Part shown: in pieces, positions 45,579 through 54,063 of the stretch
Position numbering within the stretch: the stretch's first letter is position 1
Layout: each line of letters begins with the position of its first letter
From: Marinobacter sediminum
Lineage (GTDB): Bacteria; Pseudomonadota; Gammaproteobacteria; Pseudomonadales; Oleiphilaceae
Reading direction: 5' to 3'
DNA length: 64,000 bases
NCBI RefSeq assembly: GCF_016820575.1
Contig: NZ_JAEMQH010000001.1
Span: 496,001-560,000 of the forward strand
Made by a program: the position numbers and the translations under genes
Notes under the pieces: model-generated
The model's input: only the letters and a program-made list of their open reading frames with translations
Told to the model about the DNA's origin: nothing
The model's database searches: none

Positions 45579-47941
45579 TGAGACCGCAAACCCATATGGG
45601 CTTCCGAGGCCGGCTGATTACCGTGATGATCGCACTGGTGGTGCTGGTCAGCCTGACCATGGCCGCTCTGTTCATGGTCTATCTTTTTGAAGATGAAAAA
45701 AAACGAGCCAACGAGCAGCTCAACATCGGCGAACGAATGACCCGGGAAGTCCTGGAACGCCGAACAGACCTGGTACTGTCCCGACTAAAGGTTGTGGTCA
45801 AGGACTTCGGCTTTCGCTCCGCCATCGCCAGTGGCGATCCCGGCACCATCGACAGCGCATTGGAAAATCACAGCCGCCGGGCCCAGGCCGATTTTTCGGT
45901 TCTGATCAATAACAAGGGCGAGCTGATTGCGTCTACGCTGAATCAGCAGGCTCCGAAAATCGCGGATGCCCTGGTTCATCATGGAACCGGCCAGGGGTTT
46001 GCGAGAACCTTTGCCTACCTGGATGGCCAGGGCTATGAGATTCTGCAGGTCCCGGTTCAAGCTCCGGGGCTTCGGGCCCAGCTGGTGGCCGGCTTTGCCC
46101 TCGACCAGGCGCTGGCGCTTCTAGTCGCCCGCCTGAGTGGCACTGAGGTGGTGTTCCGGGCGCGCTCCGATAACAACGACGCCTATCAGATTTTCGCCGC
46201 TACCAATGCCCACGACTTTGACCTGGATATGGAGCGCGAGCTCACTCAGGCCGACGACGCACCACGGATGTTGCTGAACCGCCAGCACTACTTCAGCCGC
46301 GCCATCAACCTGGGTAACGACGACTCGGGCGACATCCAGGCCGTGCTGCTGATTAGTCGGCAAGCTACGCTGCAGAGCTATTACACCCGGACACAAGTCA
46401 TCGTGGTGTTGGTGGTGGTCATCTTGTTGTTCGCCATCGTGCTGGCCCTGGTGATGGCCCGAACCCTGGGCCGCCCAGTGCTACAACTGGCGGATTACGC
46501 CCGGGCCGTCGGGGAGGGTCAGAGCCCGACGCCGCCTGAAATACGCACCGGTGGCGAATTAAAACAACTGCGGGATGCCTTACGAGACATGCTGGTCCGC
46601 CTGCGGGAGCGAGAAGCCGAAATCCGCTATGCCGCAGCTCACGACGAGGTCACCAAGCTGGGCAACCGGAACGCACTGATGCAGTCGGCCCAGGCCCTAT
46701 TTGATGATGGCGGCTCCTGCACACTGATCGGCTTGAAGCTGAACGACCTGGCCGACGTCAACGACACCCTGGGCCTGGAATTCGGCGATTCGGTGCTACA
46801 GGGCATTGCCCGGCGGTTACAAAGTGAATTGCCCGACGCCCAGCTGATTGCCCGCACCGGCGGCGGCGAGTTCCTGGCCCTGATCCCGGCACGCCATCCG
46901 GACCAGGTCGACACTCTGGCCCGTCACCTGCTGGACGTGATTCAATCCCCTCTGCAGATCAACAACAGTCCTTTTTCCGTCCGTGCCATCATGGTCACCA
47001 TGGAATTGCCGAGCGATGCGACCAGCACCAACGAACTGCGCCGGCGTCTGAACCTGACCTTCGAACAAGCTGAGGATCACCCGGAACCGGTTACCCGATA
47101 CCGCCCGGGCCAGGACGAAAGCCACTTGCGCGAGCTGCAACTTACGGCCGACTTGCACTCCGCCATTATCAATCGTGGCCTGCATATGAACTACCAACCC
47201 AAGCTGAACACCCGTACTGGTGAGCTGGTGCAGGTCGAGGCCCTGGTCCGCTGGATCCATCCAGAGCTCGGTTTTGTATCACCAGAAGAGTTCATTTTCC
47301 TGGCCGAACAGTCTGGCCAGATCCACAACCTGACCGCCCATATCCTGGAGCGCGTGGCCGAGGATGCTCGGGCCTGGGCCGAGCAGGGAGTCAACGCCGG
47401 TGTCGCCATCAATCTGTCGGCCATGGACCTGACCTGGCCTGAGCTTACCGATCACCTCACCAGGGCCTTCGGAAACTGGCACCAGGGCATGGAACGAATC
47501 ACCCTGGAGGTGACTGAGAGCGCCCTGATGAAGGACCCGGAAGAGGCGATGGCGACCCTGAACCGGCTCCGGGCACTGGGCATGACCCTTTCGGTCGATG
47601 ATTTCGGCACTGGCTACTCCTCCCTGTCGCAGCTGCGCAAGCTGCCGGTTCAGGAGCTGAAAATCGACAAATCCTTTGTTCTGAATCTGGACACCGAACC
47701 CCAGGACCAGCTGATCGTGAAGTCGACCATCGACATGGCCCACGGGCTGGGCCTGAAAGTGGTGGCCGAAGGCATCGAGAACCTGGCCGCTTGGGAGCTA
47801 CTGCAGCAGTGGCGGTGTGACCTTGCCCAGGGCTTCTACCTGAGCCGGCCGGTAGCCGCTGACCAACTGGTCGAAACTGCCCAGACATTGGCGAGCCGCC
47901 GCCAAGATTTAACAGAATACCTGCTGGAAGATCATTCATGA
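45578..47941 (+). CDS. Membrane EAL phosphodiesterase with degenerate GGDEF
   Basis: A 787-residue c-di-GMP protein: helix (about 10-32), periplasmic sensor domain (about 40-265), second helix (about 272-295), HAMP, then GGDEF (about 345-510) with GGGEF and therefore probably inactive as a cyclase, then EAL (about 525-775). The EAL part keeps EALVRW, the TESALM glutamate, DDFGTGYSSL, the lysine of LKIDKSF and AEGIEN, so hydrolysis of c-di-GMP is expected. Its place between a copper-type protein and a haemoglobin-like lipoprotein suggests a redox or gas signal. Confidence 0.93.
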   Translation: MRPQTHMGFRGRLITVMIALVVLVSLTMAALFMVYLFEDEKKRANEQLNIGERMTREVLERRTDLVLSRLKVVVKDFGFRSAIASGDPGTIDSALENHSRRAQADFSVLINNKGELIASTLNQQAPKIADALVHHGTGQGFARTFAYLDGQGYEILQVPVQAPGLRAQLVAGFALDQALALLVARLSGTEVVFRARSDNNDAYQIFAATNAHDFDLDMERELTQADDAPRMLLNRQHYFSRAINLGNDDSGDIQAVLLISRQATLQSYYTRTQVIVVLVVVILLFAIVLALVMARTLGRPVLQLADYARAVGEGQSPTPPEIRTGGELKQLRDALRDMLVRLREREAEIRYAAAHDEVTKLGNRNALMQSAQALFDDGGSCTLIGLKLNDLADVNDTLGLEFGDSVLQGIARRLQSELPDAQLIARTGGGEFLALIPARHPDQVDTLARHLLDVIQSPLQINNSPFSVRAIMVTMELPSDATSTNELRRRLNLTFEQAEDHPEPVTRYRPGQDESHLRELQLTADLHSAIINRGLHMNYQPKLNTRTGELVQVEALVRWIHPELGFVSPEEFIFLAEQSGQIHNLTAHILERVAEDARAWAEQGVNAGVAINLSAMDLTWPELTDHLTRAFGNWHQGMERITLEVTESALMKDPEEAMATLNRLRALGMTLSVDDFGTGYSSLSQLRKLPVQELKIDKSFVLNLDTEPQDQLIVKSTIDMAHGLGLKVVAEGIENLAAWELLQQWRCDLAQGFYLSRPVAADQLVETAQTLASRRQDLTEYLLEDHS

Positions 47942-48813
47942 CCCACCGCCTGCTGATACTGGCCACGCTGTTTGCCCTTGCCTGCCCACCCGCATCCGCC
48001 GCCATCGGCAGCCGGATCTGGGCCACCGGTGGCGTATCCACCATTGAGGGCAGTGCCGGCGGCGGACTGGTGCCCTGGGCGCTGCTCGGCAGTTACGCCA
48101 GCGACGAGGAGTGGGGCGGCACCCTCGCGCTCAGCCAAGCCGAGACTGATGACTACAGCCTGTCGGTCACCGGCGCCGGGGTGAACTGGAATAACCGGAT
48201 TGAGCTGACCGTGGCTCGCCAAACACTCGATCTGGACGAACTGGTGTTCTCCCTGAAAGACGGTTTCGGCCTGGAGCAGGACGAGCTCAATCAGGACATT
48301 ATCGGCGCCAAGGTGCGGCTGGCCGGCGACGTGCTCTACAGTCCCTGGGGTCAGTGGAGCGCTGGCGTCCAGTACAAGCGCCAGCGCGATTTCACCGTCC
48401 CGGACGCCATCGGCGCCCGGGATGACAGCGGCACTGACCTGCTGCTCAGTGCCAGCAAGTTGATTTTCGCCGCCGTGTTCGATCGCAACCTGCTGGTGAA
48501 CGCCACCGCCCGTGCCACCAAAGCCAACCAGGGCGGCCTGCTGGGTTTTGGCGGTGATCGCAATAACGGTTATGAAGTGATGGCGGAGGCCAGTGTCGGT
48601 GTGTTCGTGAACCGCCAATGGCTGGTAGGTGCTGAGTACCGACAGAAGCCCGACAACCTTAGCTTTGCCAACGAGGACGACTGGTGGGACCTGTTTGTCG
48701 CCTGGGTGCCGGACCGGCGCCTGGCGGTAACCGCAGCCCTGGTTAATCTCGGCGATGTCGCCACTCTGGACGACCAGCAAGGCCTTTACCTGTCGCTGCA
48801 GGGGAGTTTCTGA
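47938..48813 (+). CDS. DUF3034 outer-membrane-like protein
   Basis: A 291-residue exported protein (signal peptide about 1-21), mainly beta strand by pattern, ending in an aromatic residue (LSLQGSF), as outer membrane barrels do. It matches the DUF3034 family. Its ATG overlaps the stop of the EAL gene (ATGA). Function unknown; it may be a porin or surface part of the same signalling unit. Confidence 0.82.
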   Translation: MTHRLLILATLFALACPPASAAIGSRIWATGGVSTIEGSAGGGLVPWALLGSYASDEEWGGTLALSQAETDDYSLSVTGAGVNWNNRIELTVARQTLDLDELVFSLKDGFGLEQDELNQDIIGAKVRLAGDVLYSPWGQWSAGVQYKRQRDFTVPDAIGARDDSGTDLLLSASKLIFAAVFDRNLLVNATARATKANQGGLLGFGGDRNNGYEVMAEASVGVFVNRQWLVGAEYRQKPDNLSFANEDDWWDLFVAWVPDRRLAVTAALVNLGDVATLDDQQGLYLSLQGSF

Positions 48814-48814
48814 C

Positions 48815-49300
48815 ATGTGCCATCACACCACACCCCGGTTCACTGGTCTGGCCCGCCGTGTCCTTATGCTGCTTGCCGGTTTCGCCCTGGCCGGCTGCCA
48901 GGCCCTGACCACTGCCCCGGACAGTGAGACCAACAGCAACACCGAACCGACGCTGTACCAGCAGCTGGGTGAGCGGGCCGGACTGGCGCAGATTGTCGAG
49001 GACCTGCTCTATCTGATCGTAGACGACGAGCGCATCAACCATCAGTTCAAAGGCGTGAACGTGGCCGAGTTTCACCGCCACCTGACCGATCAGCTGTGCC
49101 AGCTCAGCGGTGGGCCCTGCACCTACAGCGGCCGGTCCATGCGCAAGGCCCACGCCGACATGGCCATCACCGAGACCCAGTTCAACGCCCTGGCGGAGAA
49201 CCTGATCCTGGCCATGGAGCAGAACGGAATCGGTACCGGCGCCCAGAACCGCCTGCTGAAACGCCTGATTCCGATGCACCCCGACATTCGTAATCTATAA
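48815..49300 (+). CDS. Truncated-haemoglobin-like lipoprotein
   Basis: A 161-residue product with an export signal ending in the lipobox LAGC (about Cys27), then a group-1 truncated haemoglobin domain: LYQQLGERAGLAQIVEDLL at the start, INHQFKGVN, and RKAHADMAI carrying the proximal histidine. A membrane-anchored periplasmic globin is unusual; the family normally is cytosolic. It may bind O2 or NO. The ATG at 48815 is one base beyond the upstream stop. Last gene of the four-gene cluster. Confidence 0.85.
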   Translation: MCHHTTPRFTGLARRVLMLLAGFALAGCQALTTAPDSETNSNTEPTLYQQLGERAGLAQIVEDLLYLIVDDERINHQFKGVNVAEFHRHLTDQLCQLSGGPCTYSGRSMRKAHADMAITETQFNALAENLILAMEQNGIGTGAQNRLLKRLIPMHPDIRNL

Positions 49301-49362
49301 GCGGCTCCCGCAACAGGGTATGCTTGTGCCCCTTGATTCACCGACACTGGGAGACACTGATT

Positions 49363-49749
49363 TTGCTGGAAAATGTCGATCTGGGAAAACTGATTATCCG
49401 CCTGACCCTGGGCGGGCTCATGCTGTTCCACGGCATCGCCAAACTGCTTAATGGCATCGGCTTTATTGAAGGTGAGCTGCTTAGCCACGGCTTACCCGCG
49501 GTGCTGGCCTACGGCGTATTTATTGGTGAGTTACTGGCGCCGCTGATGGTGATATTGGGTTATCACACCCGTATTGGTGCGTTGCTGATCATCTTCAACA
49601 TGCTCGTCGCGATTGCCCTGGTGCATGGTCACCAGCTGCTGTCGCTGGGCAGCAACGGCGGCTGGGCACTGGAGCTGCAAGGTTTCTTCCTGTTTACCGC
49701 GGTCGCAGTCATTTTCCTCGGTCCGGGCCGCTACAAGCTGAAAAACTGA
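49363..49749 (+). CDS. DoxX-family membrane protein
   Basis: A 128-residue protein with four helices of the DoxX/YphA type (LTLGGLMLFHGIAKL; GVFIGELLAPLMVILGYHTRIGALL; LQGFFLFTAVAVIFLGPGRY). Members are linked to oxidative or thiol stress; the reaction is unclear. The TTG at 49363 lies nine bases after GGGAG and fits better than an upstream TTG. Possibly cotranscribed with the haemoglobin-like gene. Confidence 0.85.
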   Translation: MLENVDLGKLIIRLTLGGLMLFHGIAKLLNGIGFIEGELLSHGLPAVLAYGVFIGELLAPLMVILGYHTRIGALLIIFNMLVAIALVHGHQLLSLGSNGGWALELQGFFLFTAVAVIFLGPGRYKLKN

Positions 49750-49755
49750 GTGGTG

Positions 49756-51555
49756 TTATTGATCGCCCGCGGACACCGTGCGGAGTCCGCGGTAGGTCAT
49801 CACCCGGTTCCGGCCAGCACCCTTGGCGCCATAGAGTGCGGCATCGGCACGCCGAACCAGCTCATCCGAAGCCACATCCTGAGTCGGCATCACGGTGGCA
49901 ACGCCAACACTGACGCTGAGACTGACCGCCGCTTCCTGCGCACCCGGATACACCGTGGCGTTCTCTACTGCCTGCCTCAGGCGCTCCGCCACCTGCTCGG
50001 CCCCCTCCGCCGGCGTGGCCGGCAACAGCACCGCAAATTCCTCACCGCCGTAGCGCGCCAGCAGATCCCCGGAACGCTGGATTTCGTTGGCACAGATGGC
50101 GGCAACGGTAATCAGGCAGTCGTCCCCTACCAGATGGCCATAGCGGTCGTTCACCGACTTGAAGTAATCAATGTCCAGCAGTAACAGACTCATGGGCAGC
50201 TTCTGACGACCAGTCCGGCACCACTCCTCCTTCAGACGTGCATCAAACTTGCGCCGGTTGGCGACCTGAGTCAGGCCATCGGTCAGGCTGATCGCTTCCA
50301 GCCTGCGGTTGGCCCGCTGCAGTTCCTCGGTGCGCTCCCGAACCCGTTCTTCCAGGGTCTGATTGGCCTGGCGTTGAATGCCCAGAGCCTGTTCCTGGGC
50401 CCGTAGCCGGCGCCGACGCTCCAGGTTAATCCGGTAGGCCAGAGCAAACGACAGCAGGATGACCTCAATGGCGACGCCAATCTGGGGTCCGAATTCGGTC
50501 AGGAACGTGGTTGGCAGGTAGCCCAGTTTACTGACGGCCAAAATCAGGTGGCCCAACAAAAGCGGCGTCCAGGCCAGCACGTAAATACCCGCCAGTTTCT
50601 GGCCCCTGGACCAGACATAGATGCCGACCAGCCAGGCGGCCGGGGTTGCAATCGCCGCTAATACCGCCACCAGGGTGACGGCCGTCTGGTACGCGCCAAA
50701 CGCGCCGATCACGATGCTGACCCCGGCACCCACCATCAAGACTTGCAGGAATCGGTAACTGGCCCTGCTGTAGCGCGCAACGGCCAGGAACTGAAGACTG
50801 AAAACCAGCGCCGCGATCATGGTCAGGCCGGTGAGCGGAATGGTGACGTATCGGTTCAGCCCGGGCAATTCCGGCCACAGCCATTGGAACAGGAGGCCCT
50901 TGAAATGCAGGTGCACCAGCCCCGACAGCACCACGGTCAGCACATACCACAGGTAGGTGGGTTGCCGGACGATGGTGAACAAAAACAGGTTGTACAACGC
51001 CAGTGCCAGGATGATGCCCAGGAACATGGTCTGCCAGCCATAGGACAGTTGCTCACCGGCCAGGAACTCCACCGCTGTTTCCACCTCCACCGGTACCTGG
51101 ACGGCACCCTGGGTTTTCACCCGCAGGACGGCGGTAATCGGTTCGGTGTTGGAAGGTACCGGGAAGACGAAATTACGATGGTCGACGGGACGGTTGGAAA
51201 AGGGCCGGGCATCACCGGTTTGGTAGCTGCGAATGACCCGGCCATTGAGTACCCAGAAAAGGTCGACCTCATCCAGCAGCGGGTAGCTGATCTCCAGCAC
51301 CTGGTTCTCCGATGTCGGTGTCACCACCACCTGAATCCAGTAGGTACTGTCGCTGAACCCCAGGTTCAGCCCCCGGCCGGCAGCCATCGATTGCCACCGA
51401 TCAGGCTCCCGAGCCAGGACCTCATTGATATTCAACGGCTGGCCCGCATCCTGGAACCAGCGGATTGCAGCGGGATCAGCATTGGCCTGGTTCACGCTCA
51501 TAAGCGTGACCACTACCAACCAAAACAGGGCCGCAGAATTGGCGGTGTACTTCAT
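49756..51555 (-). CDS. 7TMR-DISM diguanylate cyclase
   Basis: A 599-residue receptor: signal peptide (about 1-26), periplasmic 7TMR-DISM extracellular domain (about 35-170, starting IRWFQDAGQPLNINEVL), seven membrane helices (about 180-395), a coiled coil (LEERVRERTEELQRANRRLEA) and GGDEF (about 430-590) with GGEEF and an RSGD inhibitory site five residues before it. It should make c-di-GMP in response to an external ligand, possibly a carbohydrate. Monocistronic. Confidence 0.93.
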   Translation of the reverse strand: MKYTANSAALFWLVVVTLMSVNQANADPAAIRWFQDAGQPLNINEVLAREPDRWQSMAAGRGLNLGFSDSTYWIQVVVTPTSENQVLEISYPLLDEVDLFWVLNGRVIRSYQTGDARPFSNRPVDHRNFVFPVPSNTEPITAVLRVKTQGAVQVPVEVETAVEFLAGEQLSYGWQTMFLGIILALALYNLFLFTIVRQPTYLWYVLTVVLSGLVHLHFKGLLFQWLWPELPGLNRYVTIPLTGLTMIAALVFSLQFLAVARYSRASYRFLQVLMVGAGVSIVIGAFGAYQTAVTLVAVLAAIATPAAWLVGIYVWSRGQKLAGIYVLAWTPLLLGHLILAVSKLGYLPTTFLTEFGPQIGVAIEVILLSFALAYRINLERRRRLRAQEQALGIQRQANQTLEERVRERTEELQRANRRLEAISLTDGLTQVANRRKFDARLKEEWCRTGRQKLPMSLLLLDIDYFKSVNDRYGHLVGDDCLITVAAICANEIQRSGDLLARYGGEEFAVLLPATPAEGAEQVAERLRQAVENATVYPGAQEAAVSLSVSVGVATVMPTQDVASDELVRRADAALYGAKGAGRNRVMTYRGLRTVSAGDQ

Positions 51556-51717
51556 AGACAGGTTCCGGTTTTCGGGCCCGATGACATAAACTACACTGCG
51601 TGGGCCCTAAACAAGTTTTAGCGCGTCCGCTCAGAATGTATTTTTAGTCTAGACCTTCGGGGCGATACCGTCCCGTATCCGATGTTCCAATCCGGTTTGT
51701 TTTCAACGAGGCAGCGC

Positions 51718-51948
51718 ATGACCGACTCCCGACACACCATCCGACCCGGTCGCTACCGCCATTACAAGGGCAAGGACTACCAGGTCATCGACCTGGCCCG
51801 ACACAGTGAGACCGAAGAATGGCTGGTGGTTTATCGCTGTCTGTACGGCGATCACAGCCTTTGGGTGCGGCCGCTGTCGATGTTTCGGGAAACCGTAGAA
51901 CTGGCCGGTGAACAGGTACCCCGGTTTTCCCGCATCGGTGACGACTGA
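51718..51948 (+). CDS. DUF1653 protein
   Basis: A 76-residue soluble protein of the DUF1653 family, recognised by GRYRHYKGKDYQVIDLARHSETEEWLV and the WVRPLSMF segment. The family fold is an SH3-like beta barrel; function unknown. The ATG at 51718 follows an ACGAGG site. Monocistronic. Confidence 0.88.
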   Translation: MTDSRHTIRPGRYRHYKGKDYQVIDLARHSETEEWLVVYRCLYGDHSLWVRPLSMFRETVELAGEQVPRFSRIGDD

Positions 51949-52062
51949 GCGCGCCATCGCGCTTTGACTGTAGCGATCATTTCCTGCACATTAGCCCGCT
52001 TTTCGTGAACCCGGTCCCCTGAACGGACCGGACAAACCTGTTATCCCTATTCGGAGTCTGCC

Positions 52063-53385
52063 ATGAATGCCGTTGTTGCCGCGGTTGCGATCATGCTCGT
52101 CCTGAGTTTGAGTCGCATCCACGTTGTTGTTGCCCTGATCATTGGTGCCATTTCCGGCGGCCTGATTGCCGGCATGTCCCTGGACGCCACCATTGAGGCC
52201 TTCAACAATGGCCTCGGCGGCGGTGCCACCGTAGCCCTGTCCTACGCTACTCTCGGGGCGTTTGCCGTCGCCATCGGCAAATCCGGCCTGGCCCACGCCC
52301 TGGCGGATCGTGCCCTGGCTCTGGTCGGTCGGCAGGAGGATGGCGCTGCCGTCACCGGTATGCGATTCCTGATCATTGGGCTGCTGCTGGCAGTGGCCAT
52401 CTCGTCCCAGAACATCTTGCCCATCCACATTGCCTTTATCCCGCTGGTGGTGCCGCCACTGCTGTACGTAATGGCAAAACTGAACATGGACCGCCGCCTG
52501 GTAGCCTGCGTCCTGACCTTCGGTCTGATTACCCCGTACATGTTCCTGCCGATTGGCTTTGGCGGCATCTACCTGAACGAGATTCTGGTCGCCAAGATCA
52601 ACGCCAACGGCGTCGATGCCTCAGACCTGAACGTGATGAAAGCCATGGCACTGCCGGCACTGGGCATGCTCTGCGGCCTGCTGATTGCGGTCTTCTTCAG
52701 CTACCGCGGTGGCCGGGACTACGACATGGAGGCACTGACCAAAGCCGAGCGCGTGGATGCCAGCTACAGCCCTCGCACCCTGGTAATGGCACTGGTCGCC
52801 ATTGTTACCGCGTTCGTGGTGCAGCTCTGGCTCGGTTCCATGATCCTCGGCGCCCTGGCCGGTTTCGTACTGTTCAACCTGTCCGGGGTGGTGCGCTGGA
52901 AAGAAGCCGATGACCTGTTCACCGAAGGCATGAAGATGCTGGCGATGATTGGTTTCATCATGATCGCCGCTTCTGGCTTTGCCGAAGTCATGCGCGAAAC
53001 CGGTGAAATCGCCACCCTGGTGGACAGCTCCGTCGCCACCATTGGCGAGAACAAGGCCTTGGCGGCCCTGCTGATGCTGGTAGTCGGCCTGCTGATCACC
53101 ATGGGCATTGGCTCGTCCTTCTCGACCATTCCCATTATCGCCGCCCTGTACGTGCCGCTGGCCCTGCAACTGGGCTTCAGCCCCCTGGCCATCGTCGCCC
53201 TGGTCGGCACCGCTGGCGCCCTGGGTGATGCCGGCTCTCCGGCTTCCGATTCCACCCTCGGCCCCACCGCTGGCCTGAACGTGGATGGCCAGCACAACCA
53301 CATCTGGGACACCGTGGTACCCACGTTCCTGCACTACAACCTGCCGCTGCTGGGCTTTGGCTGGTTGGCGGCTATGGTTCTCTGA
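52063..53385 (+). CDS. Na+/H+ antiporter family protein
   Basis: A 440-residue transporter with about 11-12 helices of the NhaC/ion-transporter superfamily (PF13726 plus PF03553 type): [33 protein letters not shown] near the start and [22 protein letters not shown] near the end, and a [15 protein letters not shown] segment. It exchanges Na+ for H+ or for a small organic substrate; the latter cannot be excluded. Good CGGAG site before the ATG. Monocistronic, followed by family 2 repeats. Confidence 0.85.
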   Translation: MNAVVAAVAIMLVLSLSRIHVVVALIIGAISGGLIAGMSLDATIEAFNNGLGGGATVALSYATLGAFAVAIGKSGLAHALADRALALVGRQEDGAAVTGMRFLIIGLLLAVAISSQNILPIHIAFIPLVVPPLLYVMAKLNMDRRLVACVLTFGLITPYMFLPIGFGGIYLNEILVAKINANGVDASDLNVMKAMALPALGMLCGLLIAVFFSYRGGRDYDMEALTKAERVDASYSPRTLVMALVAIVTAFVVQLWLGSMILGALAGFVLFNLSGVVRWKEADDLFTEGMKMLAMIGFIMIAASGFAEVMRETGEIATLVDSSVATIGENKALAALLMLVVGLLITMGIGSSFSTIPIIAALYVPLALQLGFSPLAIVALVGTAGALGDAGSPASDSTLGPTAGLNVDGQHNHIWDTVVPTFLHYNLPLLGFGWLAAMVL

Positions 53386-53443
53386 CTTTTTTGGAAGTGG
53401 CCTAAAAAACGTAGCCTGCTGGTTTGGCGGGCTGCGCGGTCGC

Positions 53444-53515
53444 GGGGGACCTTTTCTTCTGGGAAAAACAACTCGCTGCGCTCAGACATCTTTTTCCCGG
53501 CAGAAAAGCACCCCC
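53444..53515 (-). repeat. Structured repeat family 2, copy 3 (inverted)
   Basis: Outer stem 53444-53457 with 53502-53515 (12 of 14 paired), perfect 8-bp inner stem GGGAAAAA/TTTTTCCC (53461-53468, 53491-53498), core reading TGTCTGAGCG-CAGCGAGT on the minus strand. Confidence 0.78.
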
Positions 53516-53635
53516 ACACCCTCGCTTTCTGACTGCACAGAAATATCATCAAGAACTGACGCAGGGCCGGGCATCTTGCCGGTATAGACAGGTTTTTAAA
53601 CCAGAAATCTCTGAAGAGTCTGACGTGAGGGGGTT

Positions 53636-53707
53636 GGGGGATTTTTTACCGCCAGAAATGGATGTCTGAGCGCAGCGAGTTCCATTTCCAAGGGGAAAAC
53701 ATCCCCC
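53636..53707 (+). repeat. Structured repeat family 2, copy 4
   Basis: Outer stem 53636-53650 with 53693-53707 (two mismatches), perfect 8-bp inner stem GAAATGGA/TCCATTTC (53655-53662, 53681-53688), core TGTCTGAGCG-CAGCGAGT (53663-53680). The inner stem equals that of copy 2, the outer stem does not. Confidence 0.78.
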
Positions 53708-53751
53708 TGCCCCCTCGCAGCCCCCAGACCAACCAGTCCAAGAAAAAAACC

Positions 53752-54006
53752 TCAGTCATCATCCCCAGACTTAAAGAACACCACCTGCTTAACAGTGTGG
53801 TCATCCTCATTCTTACGCTTGTTCACCCGCGTCTCCAACTCAGGATTGGAGGACGGCTGCTCGGCATCCGACACCGCGTCGGTAAAGCCGCAGGCCACGC
53901 ACTCTCGCACCTGGTCGTCGTCATCGGTGGTGTACATCATGATCTTGTCCATCTCCGCGCAGCGGGGACAGACAGCGCCGGCGATGAAGCGTTTTGGGCT
54001 CGCCAT
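53752..54006 (-). CDS. yheV: YheV-family zinc-ribbon protein
   Basis: An 84-residue protein with two CxxC knuckles (CPRC at about 13-16 and CVAC at about 36-39) typical of the YheV family of putative metal-binding proteins, and an acidic C-terminus. It follows prlC by 57 bp on the same strand, an association also seen in related bacteria. Function unknown. GGAG lies before the ATG. Confidence 0.88.
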   Translation of the reverse strand: MASPKRFIAGAVCPRCAEMDKIMMYTTDDDDQVRECVACGFTDAVSDAEQPSSNPELETRVNKRKNEDDHTVKQVVFFKSGDDD

Positions 54007-54063
54007 AACTAAACTCCGGAAATAGGTGACCGACAGTCTTTACGACTGCCGGTACACATTGGC

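Larger units (their letters stand above)
53386..53751. other. Gene-free region with two facing copies of repeat family 2
   Basis: The 366-bp stretch between the antiporter gene and yheV (convergent) holds copy 3 in inverted and copy 4 in direct orientation, about 120 bp apart. The frames encoding MSERSEL and MSERSEF peptides are translations of these repeats. No other gene or RNA is seen. Confidence 0.7.

Noticed and set aside
53444..53707. Possible CRISPR because of similar repeats close together
   Set aside because: Only two units in opposite orientation with a 120-bp spacer and internal stems; no array or cas gene.
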